This document shows, in pieces, positions 8,497 to 18,909 of a stretch of 64,000 nt of DNA. The stretch is taken from NCBI GenBank assembly GCA_031963405.1, contig JASSUJ010000001.1:2356001-2420000 (forward strand). The letters are read 5' to 3'. This DNA comes from JASSUD01 sp031963405. GTDB taxonomy: Bacteria; Pseudomonadota; Gammaproteobacteria; Burkholderiales; Burkholderiaceae. The first letter of the stretch is position 1, and every line of letters starts with the position of its first letter. The translations under genes and the position numbers were made by a program. Under the pieces are notes generated by a model. The model was not told where the DNA came from. It saw only the letters and a list, made by a program, of their open reading frames with translations, and did no database searches.

Positions 8497-10866
8497 ATGA
8501 CAATTTTAAATAAAATTTCTTGCCAGAATAATATTCCTTGGCAATATAATAGTACGGATTCGAAAAAATTATCTTCTGCGAGTAATAAGCAGCAAGCAAC
8601 GCCATTTATATTAAATGAAATTAATAATTGCAAAGCTCGTTCAATTTCTGGTTCTACTCAAAATCTCTTCTTTTCTATAGAAGAGAAAAATTCGCCTGTC
8701 ATAAAAGAATTTTTAAACTTAATTGAGAACGATAAATTATTAACCAGAGATGAAATCGATGGAATAGCTCCATTATTATGTTTGTTGGGGTTGAAAGGAG
8801 CATCTCAAGATAATGTGCATTTTTCAGATGAATCAGAATTGAAATTGGTAAATAATTTAATTAAATTGGCTGGGCATCATTATCAAAAAGAAATATCAGG
8901 CCCTACCATTAAATTTTTAGATTATTTGAATCAGTCAAATTTATATAAAGATGGTGAAATTTCAAACATAATTAATCTTGCTTGCGCTGCGATAAATTTT
9001 GCTAAATTAGAATTTGGTTCAATTAGAAAAACACGAGAAATTGTAAGTAAGTTTTTAGGGTATTTCAAAAGTGCTGAATCTTACAAGGAACAAACAACAC
9101 TAGAGAAAATGCTTTTCAAGTTAGATGTTATGGTTTTAGCTGCGCATCTAGGGCCTAATGTATCTAAATTAACAAGTGAGTTTCTCGATTCTTTAGAAAA
9201 AAATAAGCTTTGTAAAGATCATCCTTTGTCTGAAATGGCTAAATCTATTTTAGAAGAGAAAGAAAATTTTTCGGTCATAAGAGAATTTTTTAAACTAACT
9301 GAGCGTGATGAATTAAAAAAAGCCATAGTTGGATTTTTAGCTTTGTCCGCAGGCGAAGAAACCTGGGTAGGCTATAAAAAGGCAGATGAGTTAGAAGAGG
9401 AAATGCTGAGACAGATAGGAACTGACTTACTGCGTTTCGCCAACGATCAGGACACGGCAATATCAAAACCTATACTAGATTTTGCGAGCTATTCACGCGG
9501 ATCGAAAAATCAGGATGCCTTAGATATAGCAGCAGTGATAGAAAGTTTTTCTAAACTAGAAACCTTATCAAATAAAAGCATTATAGATATAGGTGTATTT
9601 AAAAACACTCTATTAGATTATTTGCAAACAGATGATGTAGCTGAAGAAGGTAATAAAAAAGAGGTATTCATAGCAAATTTAAGAGACCTCGCTAATATGG
9701 CGGACTCGGCAGAAATATATGATCTTCTTAGTGGCTTGAGTGAAGCAAAACCGTGGCAAGGCCATTGGATATCAAATTTGGCAACGACCGTATTAGAAGA
9801 AAAAGAAAAAAGTTCACCTGCCATAAAAGCTCTTATGGAATTAGTAGAGATAAGAAAGGGAAAAGATAAAAAAAATCTAATAAAAATGCTTGCACTAAGC
9901 TTCTTAACTTTGCTAGATGCGAAAAAAAATGAAGAAGCGGAAAGAGTGATAAAAAATAAATCTTTCATGGAACAAGTTAATCACTTATTGTCTCGTCTAT
10001 ATAATAAAGATGCAGGAGAATTACAAACTCTTGAGGGAGGGGTACTATCTATAATGAATTTTCTGACTGATCTCGCTCAATCGAGAAAGTGGAGAAATCA
10101 GGATGCGAACGCATTAGCATTAGAGGTAGCAGACGTGATTGTTGCTTTTAAAGTATTTTGGGAACTCAAGCCTTCGTCTGATAAAGAAATTATAAATGAA
10201 AGAATAAAAGAATTTAAAAATAATCTTTTAGGCTGTTTGCAAATAAATGATGCTTCTAAAAAAGCAGAGGACGAAGATAAAAAGATAGCATTCCTATCAG
10301 ATTTGCCGGAGTTCATGAAGATGCAAGATGCGGCTATATCGGAACCTGCGCGGCGTCTTATAACTTGCTTAAGTAAATCAGAAGCATTAGGCGATCACTG
10401 GATGGCAAGCGATGCAAAAACCATTTTGAGGCAAGAAAAAGTATCACCTTTCATTGAGAAATTTTTTCAATTACGTGAAAAAGAAATTCTACAAGAAGAA
10501 ATCGTAGACACTTTTTTAGGCTATTTAATGGAAGGAGAAACGAGAAACTTAATATCCGAAGGAATCGAAAAAAAGCTTAACAAAACAGAAGAAGAATTAT
10601 TAATCTGGTTAGAAGAAGAGTTAGTTCATATAGCAAACCAAGACGGCAGCTCAAGCGAAAAAAGAGTATCGAAAGTAGTGACTGATCTTTTAAATCACGT
10701 AAAAAATGAAAAAGAATGGGAAGGCCTTCCAGTGCGGAGTCTGGCCACCAATATTTTAGAAAAAGTTAAGCAGAAGCCATCGCAATCTGATTCGGATGAA
10801 TCGGCGAGCATTCTTCAAAAGATCTCATCACTCTTTCCCTTCTCTCTTTTTAACCAACGCGCTTAA
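8497..10866 (+). CDS. Large orphan helical-repeat protein (effector candidate)
   Basis: A 789-residue protein I do not recognise. It is AT-rich and Lys/Glu-rich, almost entirely predicted helix by eye, with no signal peptide or TM segment. It contains about five divergent long repeats: each has a line of the type ..A..ILEEKE....I.EFF.L.E.......I..FL.L (near residues 58, 251, 432, 642 and 752), roughly 180-200 residues apart. The start ATG at 8497 follows AGGACG. It may form an armadillo/HEAT-like solenoid, which would suit protein binding; that is only a guess. It lies between IS remnants and mfd, and its composition suggests acquisition or fast evolution. Confidence 0.65.
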   Translation: MTILNKISCQNNIPWQYNSTDSKKLSSASNKQQATPFILNEINNCKARSISGSTQNLFFSIEEKNSPVIKEFLNLIENDKLLTRDEIDGIAPLLCLLGLKGASQDNVHFSDESELKLVNNLIKLAGHHYQKEISGPTIKFLDYLNQSNLYKDGEISNIINLACAAINFAKLEFGSIRKTREIVSKFLGYFKSAESYKEQTTLEKMLFKLDVMVLAAHLGPNVSKLTSEFLDSLEKNKLCKDHPLSEMAKSILEEKENFSVIREFFKLTERDELKKAIVGFLALSAGEETWVGYKKADELEEEMLRQIGTDLLRFANDQDTAISKPILDFASYSRGSKNQDALDIAAVIESFSKLETLSNKSIIDIGVFKNTLLDYLQTDDVAEEGNKKEVFIANLRDLANMADSAEIYDLLSGLSEAKPWQGHWISNLATTVLEEKEKSSPAIKALMELVEIRKGKDKKNLIKMLALSFLTLLDAKKNEEAERVIKNKSFMEQVNHLLSRLYNKDAGELQTLEGGVLSIMNFLTDLAQSRKWRNQDANALALEVADVIVAFKVFWELKPSSDKEIINERIKEFKNNLLGCLQINDASKKAEDEDKKIAFLSDLPEFMKMQDAAISEPARRLITCLSKSEALGDHWMASDAKTILRQEKVSPFIEKFFQLREKEILQEEIVDTFLGYLMEGETRNLISEGIEKKLNKTEEELLIWLEEELVHIANQDGSSSEKRVSKVVTDLLNHVKNEKEWEGLPVRSLATNILEKVKQKPSQSDSDESASILQKISSLFPFSLFNQRA

Positions 10867-10988
10867 GCTTATGTTATTGCTGTTCTCGATCACCGCCGTT
10901 CCTTATGGAACATAATTTGATGCCCAACATGGACTTCAATTTTTATACGGTATAGCAGGGCGGTGATACGCTATTTGCTCCCTATCGA

Positions 10989-13900
10989 TTAAACAGTTTG
11001 CGCTTTTAGTTTGGTCTGTTGGGGCGCACTTAGTGCATGTAAAGTCTCTTTCAAGAGCGCAACCCGCGCCTGTAATGTCGTACTAGGTGCTTCAATACGT
11101 AGTTTGTCTTGGCCGGTAAATTTGATATGGCGATGCTTTTGCACCATGTCGATAATGCGCATCGGGTCGATAGGTGGGTTTGGCACAAACTGCAGGGCAA
11201 TCGCTATCTCTGACGCATCAATTTTGATAATCCCTAAGGATTTGGCAACGATACGCAGTCGATGCGTTTCAAGCAGCGCTTGAGCGGGTTCTGGCAGTTT
11301 GCCAAAACGATCAATCAATTCTTCGTGCAAATTATCCAGTGCTTCGCGCGTGCTACAGCTGGCTAAGCGTTTATATAAGGAAAGCCGCTCTTGTACATCG
11401 CCACAATAGGTTGAGGGCAGGAGCGCTGGTACATGCAATTTAATTTCACTGGTTGCACCAAGTGGAGCGGTAAGGTCCGGCTCTTGCCCTGCCTTTAGCG
11501 ATTTCACCGCTTCGTTGAGCATCTCGGTATACATCTGAAAGCCGATTTCTTGAATTTCACCGGATTGTTTATCACCTAGCATTTGGCCCGCACCACGAAT
11601 TTCCAAGTCGTGCATGGCTAAATAAAAGCCAGAGCCGAGCTCCTCCATTTGCTGAATGGCATCAAGTCGGCGGGTCGCTTGCTTGGTGAGCGCTTCTGGA
11701 TCGTGCACCAGCAAATACGCATAAGCTTGGTGGTGCGAGCGTCCGACGCGGCCGCGTAGCTGATGCAATTGCGCGAGGCCAAACTTATCAGCACGGTGCA
11801 TGATAATGGTGTTGGCTGTGGGGACATCGATGCCCGTTTCAATAATGGTCGTACAGAGCAATACATTGGCGCGCTGCGCGACAAAATCACGCATTACCCG
11901 CTCTAATTCACGCTCGTGCATTTGCCCATGTGCAATCGCGATACGCGCCTCAGGCACGAGCTCGGCGAGCATGGCATAGCGGTTTTGAATGGTTTCGACT
12001 TCATTATGGAGAAAATAGACTTGGCCGCCACGCTTGAGTTCACGCAAGATGGCTTCGCGCAGTACGCTTTTGTCTTCGCGTCGCACAAAAGTTTTAATCG
12101 TGAGCCGTTTTTGCGGCGCGGTAGCAATCACCGAAAAATCACGCAAGCCATCTAATGCCATGCCGAGTGTGCGTGGAATTGGCGTAGCGGTGAGCGTTAG
12201 CACATCCACTTCGACGCGTAGCGCCTTGAGCGCTTCTTTCTGCCTCACACCAAAACGGTGTTCCTCATCAATAATCACCAGCCCAAGCTGTTTAAATGCT
12301 ATTTGTGAAGACAGCAATTTATGCGTGCCGATAACAATATCGACTGTTCCCTGATTAATCGCTGGGATGGTGTTAGCAATCTCTTTCGCAGTTTTAAAGC
12401 GTGAGAGTTCGGCAATACGTACTGGCCATTCAGCAAAACGATCAGAAAAAGTTTGAAAGTGCTGCTCAGCCAGTAGCGTAGTTGGCGCCAATATCGCCAC
12501 TTGCTTACCACCTAAGACAGCGATAAAGGCCGCGCGTAGTGCTACCTCAGTTTTACCAAAGCCCACATCACCACAGATTAAACGGTCCATCATGCGGCCC
12601 GCTGTCATATCGGCAATGACGGCTTCAATTGCCGTGGCTTGGTCAGGTGTTTCAGTAAAGCCAAAGCCTTCCACAAAACGCTCGTAATCCCGTGCACAAA
12701 GCGGGAAGGCATGGCCTTCTCGGGCCGCGCGGTGCGCATACAGATTGAGTAACTCAGCGGCCGTATCACGAATTTGTTGTGCTGCTTTACGCTTTGCTTT
12801 GTCCCAGTGGCCTGAACCAAGTGTATGCAATGGCGCGCTTTGCGCATCGACTCCGCTATAACGCGAGATCATATGCAGCTGATCAACTGGCACGTAAAGC
12901 TGGCTCTGATTGGCATATTCAAGGTGTAGAAACTCAGTTTCGCCTTCGCCAAGATCCATTGAAAGCAGACCGTTATAACGCCCAATACCGTGTTGGTTGT
13001 GAACCACTGCGTCGCCTAACTTTAATTCTGATAAATCGCGCACCATCGCGTCAATATCACTTGCGCGTTCTTGCTGACGCCTTGCCCGCCGCGGGAGTGC
13101 ACCATAGAGTTCGTTCTCAGTAATGAGCGCGAAGCCGGCTGCTGATGACGCAAACCCTTGCGCCAAAGGCGCTACCCCTAAACAAAAGGGCGCAGCTTCA
13201 TTGATAAATTGGTGAAAATTTTCAACGATAGCGGGGTGCAGATCGTATTCGCTGAACAACTGGGCAATAGTCTCTCGCCGCCCGGCAGATTCGGCCGCTA
13301 TAAATACCCGTTGAGGTTTTTTGCTAGCTAAGTAAGTGCGCAGTGCCTCAAGCGGGTCATTAGCTTGGCGTTTGAGCGCAAGCGCTGGCAAAGGAGCCGC
13401 CCATTCGCTTGGTTCAGTGGAAAGCACTAAGCGTGCAAAGGGCTTAGCCAGCTTGAAAAAATCTTGATCCGAAAGAAATAACTGACTGGGAGGGAGAATA
13501 GGCCGCTCAGGATGGTGCGATAGGAAAGCGTAACGTTGTTTGGCATCGGCCACAAAATGCTTAATGGCTGCGTCAAGATCACCTAGCAAAGCCAGCTGCG
13601 TTCCTGCTGGCAAGTAGTCAAAAATTGTCGCTGTCTCGTCAAAGAAAAGCGGCAAATAGTATTCAATGCCAGCGGCTGGCACGCCCGCACCCGTGTCTTT
13701 ATAAACCGTGGCGCGGCTTGGGTCGCCCTCAAACGTATCGCGCCAACGGTTGCGAAAAGCCGTGCGTGCAGCTTGGTCAAAGGGAAATTCACGACCTGGC
13801 AAAAGCCGTACTTCAGGCACCGGATAAAGGCTTCTCTGCGTATCTGGGTCAAATGCACGAATCGTTTCCACCTGCTCATCGAAAAGATCGATGCGGTAGG

Positions 13901-14465
13901 GCAAAGGAGAGCCCATCGGAAATAGATCAACCAAGCCACCTCGAATGCAATATTCACCAGGTCGCATCACTTGGCTGACATGCTCGTAGCCAGCTAGGGT
14001 GAATTGCGCCTTGAGCTTAGCGACGTTGAGTTTTTCTTCCTGCGTAAACTCAAAAGTGTAAGCCGCCATAAACGCTAGCGGCGGCATCCGGTACAGCGCA
14101 GTCGTCGCTGGCACCAGCAAAATATCGCAACGCCCTTCACTCAAATCATGCAGCGTGGCCAGCCGTTCAGAAATCAAGTCTTGATGCGGCGAAAAAGTAT
14201 CGTAAGGCAGCGTTTCCCAGTCCGGCAAAAGACGCACCCGTAGCTTCGGTGCAAAGTAAGCCATTTCCGCCTGTAAGCGCTGCGCATCAGCTGCATTCGC
14301 ACAAATCACCGCAAGCAGCGGTAACTGCGCGCGGTTGGCGGCAAAATACTGCGTCAACGCGAGAGCATCCGCACTGCCTAGCGCACCATTCAAGACAAAA
14401 CGTTGGCCTGGCTTAAGCAGCGGGGCAGGGCAAGGAAGCGATAGGGTAGAGTCGTTTGCAGGCAT
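10989..14465 (-). CDS. mfd: Transcription-repair coupling factor Mfd
   Basis: The 1158-residue ATP-dependent translocase removes RNA polymerase stalled at lesions and recruits UvrA. In order: the N-terminal UvrB-homology region (PDWETLPYDTFSPHQDLISE), the RNA-polymerase-interacting region (LGDAVVHNQHGIGRYNGLL), then SF2 helicase motifs (Walker A GDVGFGKTEVALRAAF, DEEH box IIDEEHRFGV, TATPIPRTL, and motif VI QLRGRVGRS), and the C-terminal TRCF domain. Length is normal and all motifs are present. It has typical housekeeping codon use, unlike the AT-rich genes on either side. Confidence 0.97.
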   Translation of the reverse strand: MPANDSTLSLPCPAPLLKPGQRFVLNGALGSADALALTQYFAANRAQLPLLAVICANAADAQRLQAEMAYFAPKLRVRLLPDWETLPYDTFSPHQDLISERLATLHDLSEGRCDILLVPATTALYRMPPLAFMAAYTFEFTQEEKLNVAKLKAQFTLAGYEHVSQVMRPGEYCIRGGLVDLFPMGSPLPYRIDLFDEQVETIRAFDPDTQRSLYPVPEVRLLPGREFPFDQAARTAFRNRWRDTFEGDPSRATVYKDTGAGVPAAGIEYYLPLFFDETATIFDYLPAGTQLALLGDLDAAIKHFVADAKQRYAFLSHHPERPILPPSQLFLSDQDFFKLAKPFARLVLSTEPSEWAAPLPALALKRQANDPLEALRTYLASKKPQRVFIAAESAGRRETIAQLFSEYDLHPAIVENFHQFINEAAPFCLGVAPLAQGFASSAAGFALITENELYGALPRRARRQQERASDIDAMVRDLSELKLGDAVVHNQHGIGRYNGLLSMDLGEGETEFLHLEYANQSQLYVPVDQLHMISRYSGVDAQSAPLHTLGSGHWDKAKRKAAQQIRDTAAELLNLYAHRAAREGHAFPLCARDYERFVEGFGFTETPDQATAIEAVIADMTAGRMMDRLICGDVGFGKTEVALRAAFIAVLGGKQVAILAPTTLLAEQHFQTFSDRFAEWPVRIAELSRFKTAKEIANTIPAINQGTVDIVIGTHKLLSSQIAFKQLGLVIIDEEHRFGVRQKEALKALRVEVDVLTLTATPIPRTLGMALDGLRDFSVIATAPQKRLTIKTFVRREDKSVLREAILRELKRGGQVYFLHNEVETIQNRYAMLAELVPEARIAIAHGQMHERELERVMRDFVAQRANVLLCTTIIETGIDVPTANTIIMHRADKFGLAQLHQLRGRVGRSHHQAYAYLLVHDPEALTKQATRRLDAIQQMEELGSGFYLAMHDLEIRGAGQMLGDKQSGEIQEIGFQMYTEMLNEAVKSLKAGQEPDLTAPLGATSEIKLHVPALLPSTYCGDVQERLSLYKRLASCSTREALDNLHEELIDRFGKLPEPAQALLETHRLRIVAKSLGIIKIDASEIAIALQFVPNPPIDPMRIIDMVQKHRHIKFTGQDKLRIEAPSTTLQARVALLKETLHALSAPQQTKLKAQTV

Positions 14466-14985
14466 AAGGTGCTGAAGAAAGTCTAAAGTCTCAAAGGATT
14501 GGCAAGCGCATGGCTAGACAGCTTTTTACTCTCAATATTCGCTCAAGAGAAGGCCTGTCTGATTAAGTGCTGTTACCTGACAAGCTAAGGCAGAGGTTCC
14601 CTAACTTTTCGTTGGTAAAAAAAGCATTTTAAAGGATGTATGCCAGCGGCTGCGAAAAGATAGAAAGGTCGTAAGCTTTACGTTTTCGACTAGCCAACGG
14701 CTGCTTGTTGAGCTCCGCCTCCAGCCCCTTGCAAAAATTGTCCATCAGCGCCTGGTCTTTTTGAGAAGAGGTGAATTTGGAAAACTCACATTTTCCTCGA
14801 AAGGCTTAGTGCGCACCTCGTTTTTAACTGCTTTTCTCATACTTTCTGTTCTTAAAAGCGCGGAGCAATTAAGTATATAAATTCAGTCATTGATCCTCTC
14901 GTGCGCTGATATTTCTCTTTGCTAAGCTCATCGGCTCCGTCGGTACTCGCCGAAGACATCCAACGATTAAGCCGAAAAAAATAAT
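14466..14985. other. Intergenic region with a short orphan open frame
   Basis: A minus-strand frame from a stop near 14808 to the stop at 14629-14631 reads FSKFTSSQKDQALMDNFC, then LNKQPLASRKRKAYDL and SQPLAYIL. The composition is protein-like but I recognise no family; it may be a gene remnant. A half member of the palindromic repeat family (CTAAGGCAGAGGTTCCCTAA) lies at 14585-14604. Nothing else was seen. Confidence 0.4.
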
Positions 14986-17900
14986 ATGTTTGCTGCTAGC
15001 CCGATTTCCCCAGTTTTGATGAGTAAACGACTACAGATTGAGGCGCAGGAGCATTTGCAACAGGCTCGCGGCTATAAGAATAAACAGTGTTTTGAGATGG
15101 CTTTGGTTGCGTACGACAAAGCCAAGCTGGCTTTTAAACATGCTGAGAAGAATGCAAGCGAACAAAATGCGTCTTTGCGACAACATATCGCTGAAGTTTA
15201 TTTTGAACGTGCAGAAGTTTTAGAGAGGTTGAAGGAGTGGGATAAAGCAGAGGAGAGTTACAAAGAAGCGCATGAATGGGGCCATGAAGGCATACCCGCT
15301 GCATTGGTGGCTGCTTCGATATCTTCTTCAGAGAGTGCCATTGGTTTGGCCCCATCCATTGAATACTTTTCTGCTAGCGCCTCTCTAACTCTGCCGCCTA
15401 AGGTAACGCAAGCGTGCCTGCCAGAAAAACATCAGTGGGTGGCCCAGGTCTTTGAAACCATCCTAAAGCAGTTTCAGGATTTGGACCTGTGCCAAAGCTC
15501 ACCCAGTCTTTTTTTGGTCTATGCCCACAATAACGATCAGTTAGGCAAAGCTGATGCTGAAGCTGCTCAACAAGTGATTCACTGGTTAACTCATCTGCGT
15601 GCCGATTTGTATTCTGATCGCTCAGCCAGTGGCCACAAAGCTGTATCGCGTCCTATCACCCTGGAAGATAAGGCTAAAGCCAACGATATCTTATCTAGCC
15701 AACTCTGCTTATTACCCAACCACGCAGGCACCGTCGAGCATGTGGTGCTGTGTGGCTCAGAACTGTTGGGCCACTATATGGCCTTATCGTACTATCAGGT
15801 TTTTTGTAAGGCGATTCAACGCGCTTATCGAGACGCGCCTCGGCAGCATACCAATGACTTCAGTCAGGTTGAGGCTGTGATACGCAAGGTGGTGCATGCG
15901 AATCTAGACAAAGAGGAATTTCACCATGTGATGACAGAATTGGCGTTTTTGCAAATTCGTTATGAGCACAAAAAAAATAAGCACAACAAAAGCGAGCACG
16001 ACATTATTCCTTTGTTGCTCAACAGCAAGGCTGAGCAATGCTTGCCGGGATTTATTACTAAGTCGACCACGATTCGCATTGAAGACTCCAAATGGCGCGC
16101 CCCAAGTACATGGAATGGGCAGACGTACCAAGATGAGGGTTTGCACATTGCTTTTTTTAAGCTTTTAAAACGATTGCTAATAACGCAAGAGCCTCACATA
16201 ACGCGGGTAGAAAAAGAGATTTATCAGGCCTGCTTGAAAAAGTTGCAAGAAGATCAGGCGCATACATTGACGGTGGAGGGATTTTCCTTGTTCTTGAATC
16301 AAGCCTGCGTGATTGCGCTCGAGGCATTGAAGCAAGATTACAGCGCTGATATACGAGCACTGACGGTTCATAAAACGCTTGCAAGCCTCCGTATGGAAAT
16401 CAAAGGCGAAGCATTGATATCGCCTGATCAGCTTCGGTCCGCTTTAGCGGCATCTTATTCTGCTAAACGCTTAGCCATTCAACGCCTCGCAGGTCCACCC
16501 TTGTCGATGGAGCATTGCTATATCAATCTGGCAGTCGTGGAGAGTGAAAAAGAGAAGGTAAGCAAAAAAGAAGAAAAATCTAGAGAGGAGAAAGAAAAGG
16601 CGGAGCAGTCTAAGGAGGAGACGCGAAATTACTTTTATCGTTTACCGAGTGCCGAAGCAATCCATTCCAATCTGCAGAAATTAGTGCTCCTGAAAGAGCT
16701 GTTTGAGCCTAGAGAATTAAGCCAAGGTAAGACGGTAAGCCCGAAACGGCTTTTGATTCGTGGTCGGGCGGGCGTGGGTAAAACGACGCTATCCAAAAAG
16801 ATCGTCTACGAATATACGCAGAAAGGACAGTGGCGAGATCGCTTTGATTACGTGCTGTGGATTTCGCTGCGTACGTTGAAGGGTAAAACAAGCTGTGATC
16901 TAGCAACTTTGTTTCATGAAACCTACTTCTCGAGTCATCCCGAAGGTCAGTCTTTAGCGAAGGCACTCGCTGCGCAAATTAACGGAGTAGCGAAAGATAA
17001 AACACTTTTTGTAATTGATGGCTGGGATGAAATTGCGCAGGAATGGGGCGAGGATGAACCGATGTTTGGGTTTATGAAGCAGTTGCTCAATCAACCTGCA
17101 GTGCTCATTACGTCTCGTCCTTACGTGGATTTAGGGCAGGTTGATTCGATGGATCTGGAATTGGAGACGGTGGGCTTTAGTCCAGAAAACGTGACTGCAT
17201 ATCTCGATAATCCTGGCATTGTGTCAACGGAAGAGGCCAAGGAGATAAAGGATTTTATCGAAGCTAATGCCTTCATCCACGAACTGATCAACGTGCCGAT
17301 CCAGCTAGATGCGCTTTGTTACGGCTGGGATGAAATCAAGCGCATGCAGAAAGAAGTGCCCGATGCGATGACGGTTACTGCGTTATATCAAGCGATGATG
17401 AACAAATTATGGCGTAAGGATATCCTTCGCTTAGACAAGTGGGAAGGAAGAAAACCATTAACCGTAAGCCAGGTTAATGCGATTGAAAGCCCATCTCATA
17501 TCGAAAGATTGGTGAAAGCTGAACAGGACTTTTTGAGTGCCTTAGCTTTTCAGGGATTGCAACGTAATCAAATTGAATTCAGTCGTCATAATCTGCATAT
17601 GCTCATTGGCCAGTTTGAGACACAAAGTGTAGGTCTGTCTGTTACGTTGGAAGCTAATCTCAAAAAATTCTCATTTCTGCATACCGACGATGTCGAGGAA
17701 AGTCACCGCAGTTACCACTTTATTCATTTGACGTTTCAGGAGTTTTTTGCGGCAAAATTTCTAGTCCAGCATTTACAAGCGCATGCCAACACGAGTCGAA
17801 AACCTACCCCAGCGCAAGCATCGAATATAAACACCCCGTTAGACATTAACCCAAGTCTGGAAGAGCTAGAGTCCTTTATCGCCACGCATAAATATAATCC

Positions 17901-18909
17901 CCGCTATGAAATTGTCTGGAGGATGGTGGCTGGGTTGTTGGGAGGCTCCGCACTAGAGCGTTTCTTTACATTACTCGAGGAGGCGCCGCGCGACTTAATC
18001 GGGATACGTCATCAGCAAGTGATGATGGGGTGTTTAAATGAAGCACGCCTTCAATTGAATCCAGCCACCATTAATAAACTGGAAAGAGAGCTCAGGCAGT
18101 GGCTAGATTTCGACATGGAATATGGGGACGGTGATCAAAGCCGTTTAGGGTCCCAGAGAGTTTTCCCGGAACATTTGTTGATGGAGTGCTTAAGCCAACC
18201 TGGAGCAAATAAATACGCAGTAATTAAGATATTGGGATTGCGTCCCACTTTGTCCTCTGAAGCGGTCTTGGCCTTGCTCGCTGCGTTGAAGGATGAGGAG
18301 AGAACTGTCCAGTCTGAGGCCGCAAGGGCGTTAGGCAACCAGCGTAAGCTGCCCCCTGAAATGGTCTTGGGCTTGCTCGCTGCGTTGGAGGATAAAGAGT
18401 GGAGTGTCCGGTCTGCGGCCGCAAGGGCGTTAGGCAACCAGCGTGAGCTGCCCTTTGAAGTGGTTTTGGCTTTGCTCGCTGAGTTGGAGGATAAGGAAGG
18501 GGCTGTCCAGTCTGAGGCCGAGCGGGCATTAGGCAACCAGCGTGAGCTATCCCCTGAAATGGTTTTGGCCTTGCTCGCTGCGTTGAAGGATAAAGATTCC
18601 CCGGTCCAGTATGAGGCCGCGAGCGCGTTAGGCCCATATATGAATCGACTTCTTACTTTGCTTCCGCGCATGAAGCGCGATCAGATAAAAGCGCTCTATA
18701 TCGAGTTCTTGCTCCGACGCAGGGTTGAACAGATTCCTTCTCTCTATATTCAAGATAATCAACTGTATTTTTATACGGCAATGGGGCCTGGGCAACCGAT
18801 TAAGCTGAGCACCAGTCAAGGCAAAAAAATTACCGAGGCTTTTAAAGTTGTCCAAGTGAAGGCTGGAATAACTTCGGAGTTAAAGAGGCAATGGCGATGG
18901 TTCTGGTAG
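14986..18909 (+). CDS. TPR-NACHT-HEAT NLR-like protein
   Basis: A 1307-residue multidomain protein. Residues about 8-90 form TPR-like helices (ALVAYDKAKLAFKHAEKNA, VYFERAEVLERLKEWDKAEE). An unassigned helical region (about 100-510) ends in a highly charged Lys/Glu linker (about 515-545). A NACHT NTPase follows: Walker A GRAGVGKTT near 592 and Walker B LFVIDGWDE near 674, with the winged-helix-like part after it (SYHFIHLTFQEFFAAKFL near 907-925). Four HEAT repeats of 30 residues (about 1086-1210, ALGNQRELPPEMVLALLAAL type) precede a unique C-terminus. NLR-like ATPases of this layout are known in intracellular bacteria and in anti-phage systems. Either role is possible here; no partner gene is adjacent. 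Start ATG at 14986. Confidence 0.85.
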   Translation: MFAASPISPVLMSKRLQIEAQEHLQQARGYKNKQCFEMALVAYDKAKLAFKHAEKNASEQNASLRQHIAEVYFERAEVLERLKEWDKAEESYKEAHEWGHEGIPAALVAASISSSESAIGLAPSIEYFSASASLTLPPKVTQACLPEKHQWVAQVFETILKQFQDLDLCQSSPSLFLVYAHNNDQLGKADAEAAQQVIHWLTHLRADLYSDRSASGHKAVSRPITLEDKAKANDILSSQLCLLPNHAGTVEHVVLCGSELLGHYMALSYYQVFCKAIQRAYRDAPRQHTNDFSQVEAVIRKVVHANLDKEEFHHVMTELAFLQIRYEHKKNKHNKSEHDIIPLLLNSKAEQCLPGFITKSTTIRIEDSKWRAPSTWNGQTYQDEGLHIAFFKLLKRLLITQEPHITRVEKEIYQACLKKLQEDQAHTLTVEGFSLFLNQACVIALEALKQDYSADIRALTVHKTLASLRMEIKGEALISPDQLRSALAASYSAKRLAIQRLAGPPLSMEHCYINLAVVESEKEKVSKKEEKSREEKEKAEQSKEETRNYFYRLPSAEAIHSNLQKLVLLKELFEPRELSQGKTVSPKRLLIRGRAGVGKTTLSKKIVYEYTQKGQWRDRFDYVLWISLRTLKGKTSCDLATLFHETYFSSHPEGQSLAKALAAQINGVAKDKTLFVIDGWDEIAQEWGEDEPMFGFMKQLLNQPAVLITSRPYVDLGQVDSMDLELETVGFSPENVTAYLDNPGIVSTEEAKEIKDFIEANAFIHELINVPIQLDALCYGWDEIKRMQKEVPDAMTVTALYQAMMNKLWRKDILRLDKWEGRKPLTVSQVNAIESPSHIERLVKAEQDFLSALAFQGLQRNQIEFSRHNLHMLIGQFETQSVGLSVTLEANLKKFSFLHTDDVEESHRSYHFIHLTFQEFFAAKFLVQHLQAHANTSRKPTPAQASNINTPLDINPSLEELESFIATHKYNPRYEIVWRMVAGLLGGSALERFFTLLEEAPRDLIGIRHQQVMMGCLNEARLQLNPATINKLERELRQWLDFDMEYGDGDQSRLGSQRVFPEHLLMECLSQPGANKYAVIKILGLRPTLSSEAVLALLAALKDEERTVQSEAARALGNQRKLPPEMVLGLLAALEDKEWSVRSAAARALGNQRELPFEVVLALLAELEDKEGAVQSEAERALGNQRELSPEMVLALLAALKDKDSPVQYEAASALGPYMNRLLTLLPRMKRDQIKALYIEFLLRRRVEQIPSLYIQDNQLYFYTAMGPGQPIKLSTSQGKKITEAFKVVQVKAGITSELKRQWRWFW
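18250..18640. repeat. Four 90-bp tandem repeats encoding HEAT units
   Basis: Near-identical 90-base units, each encoding a 30-residue HEAT helix pair (VLALLAALKD...V.SEA.RALGNQ). The high DNA identity between copies points to recent expansion or gene conversion. Confidence 0.85.

Noticed and set aside
12034..12354. Long open frames antisense to mfd and other housekeeping genes
   Set aside because: They are shadows of the strongly supported genes on the other strand.
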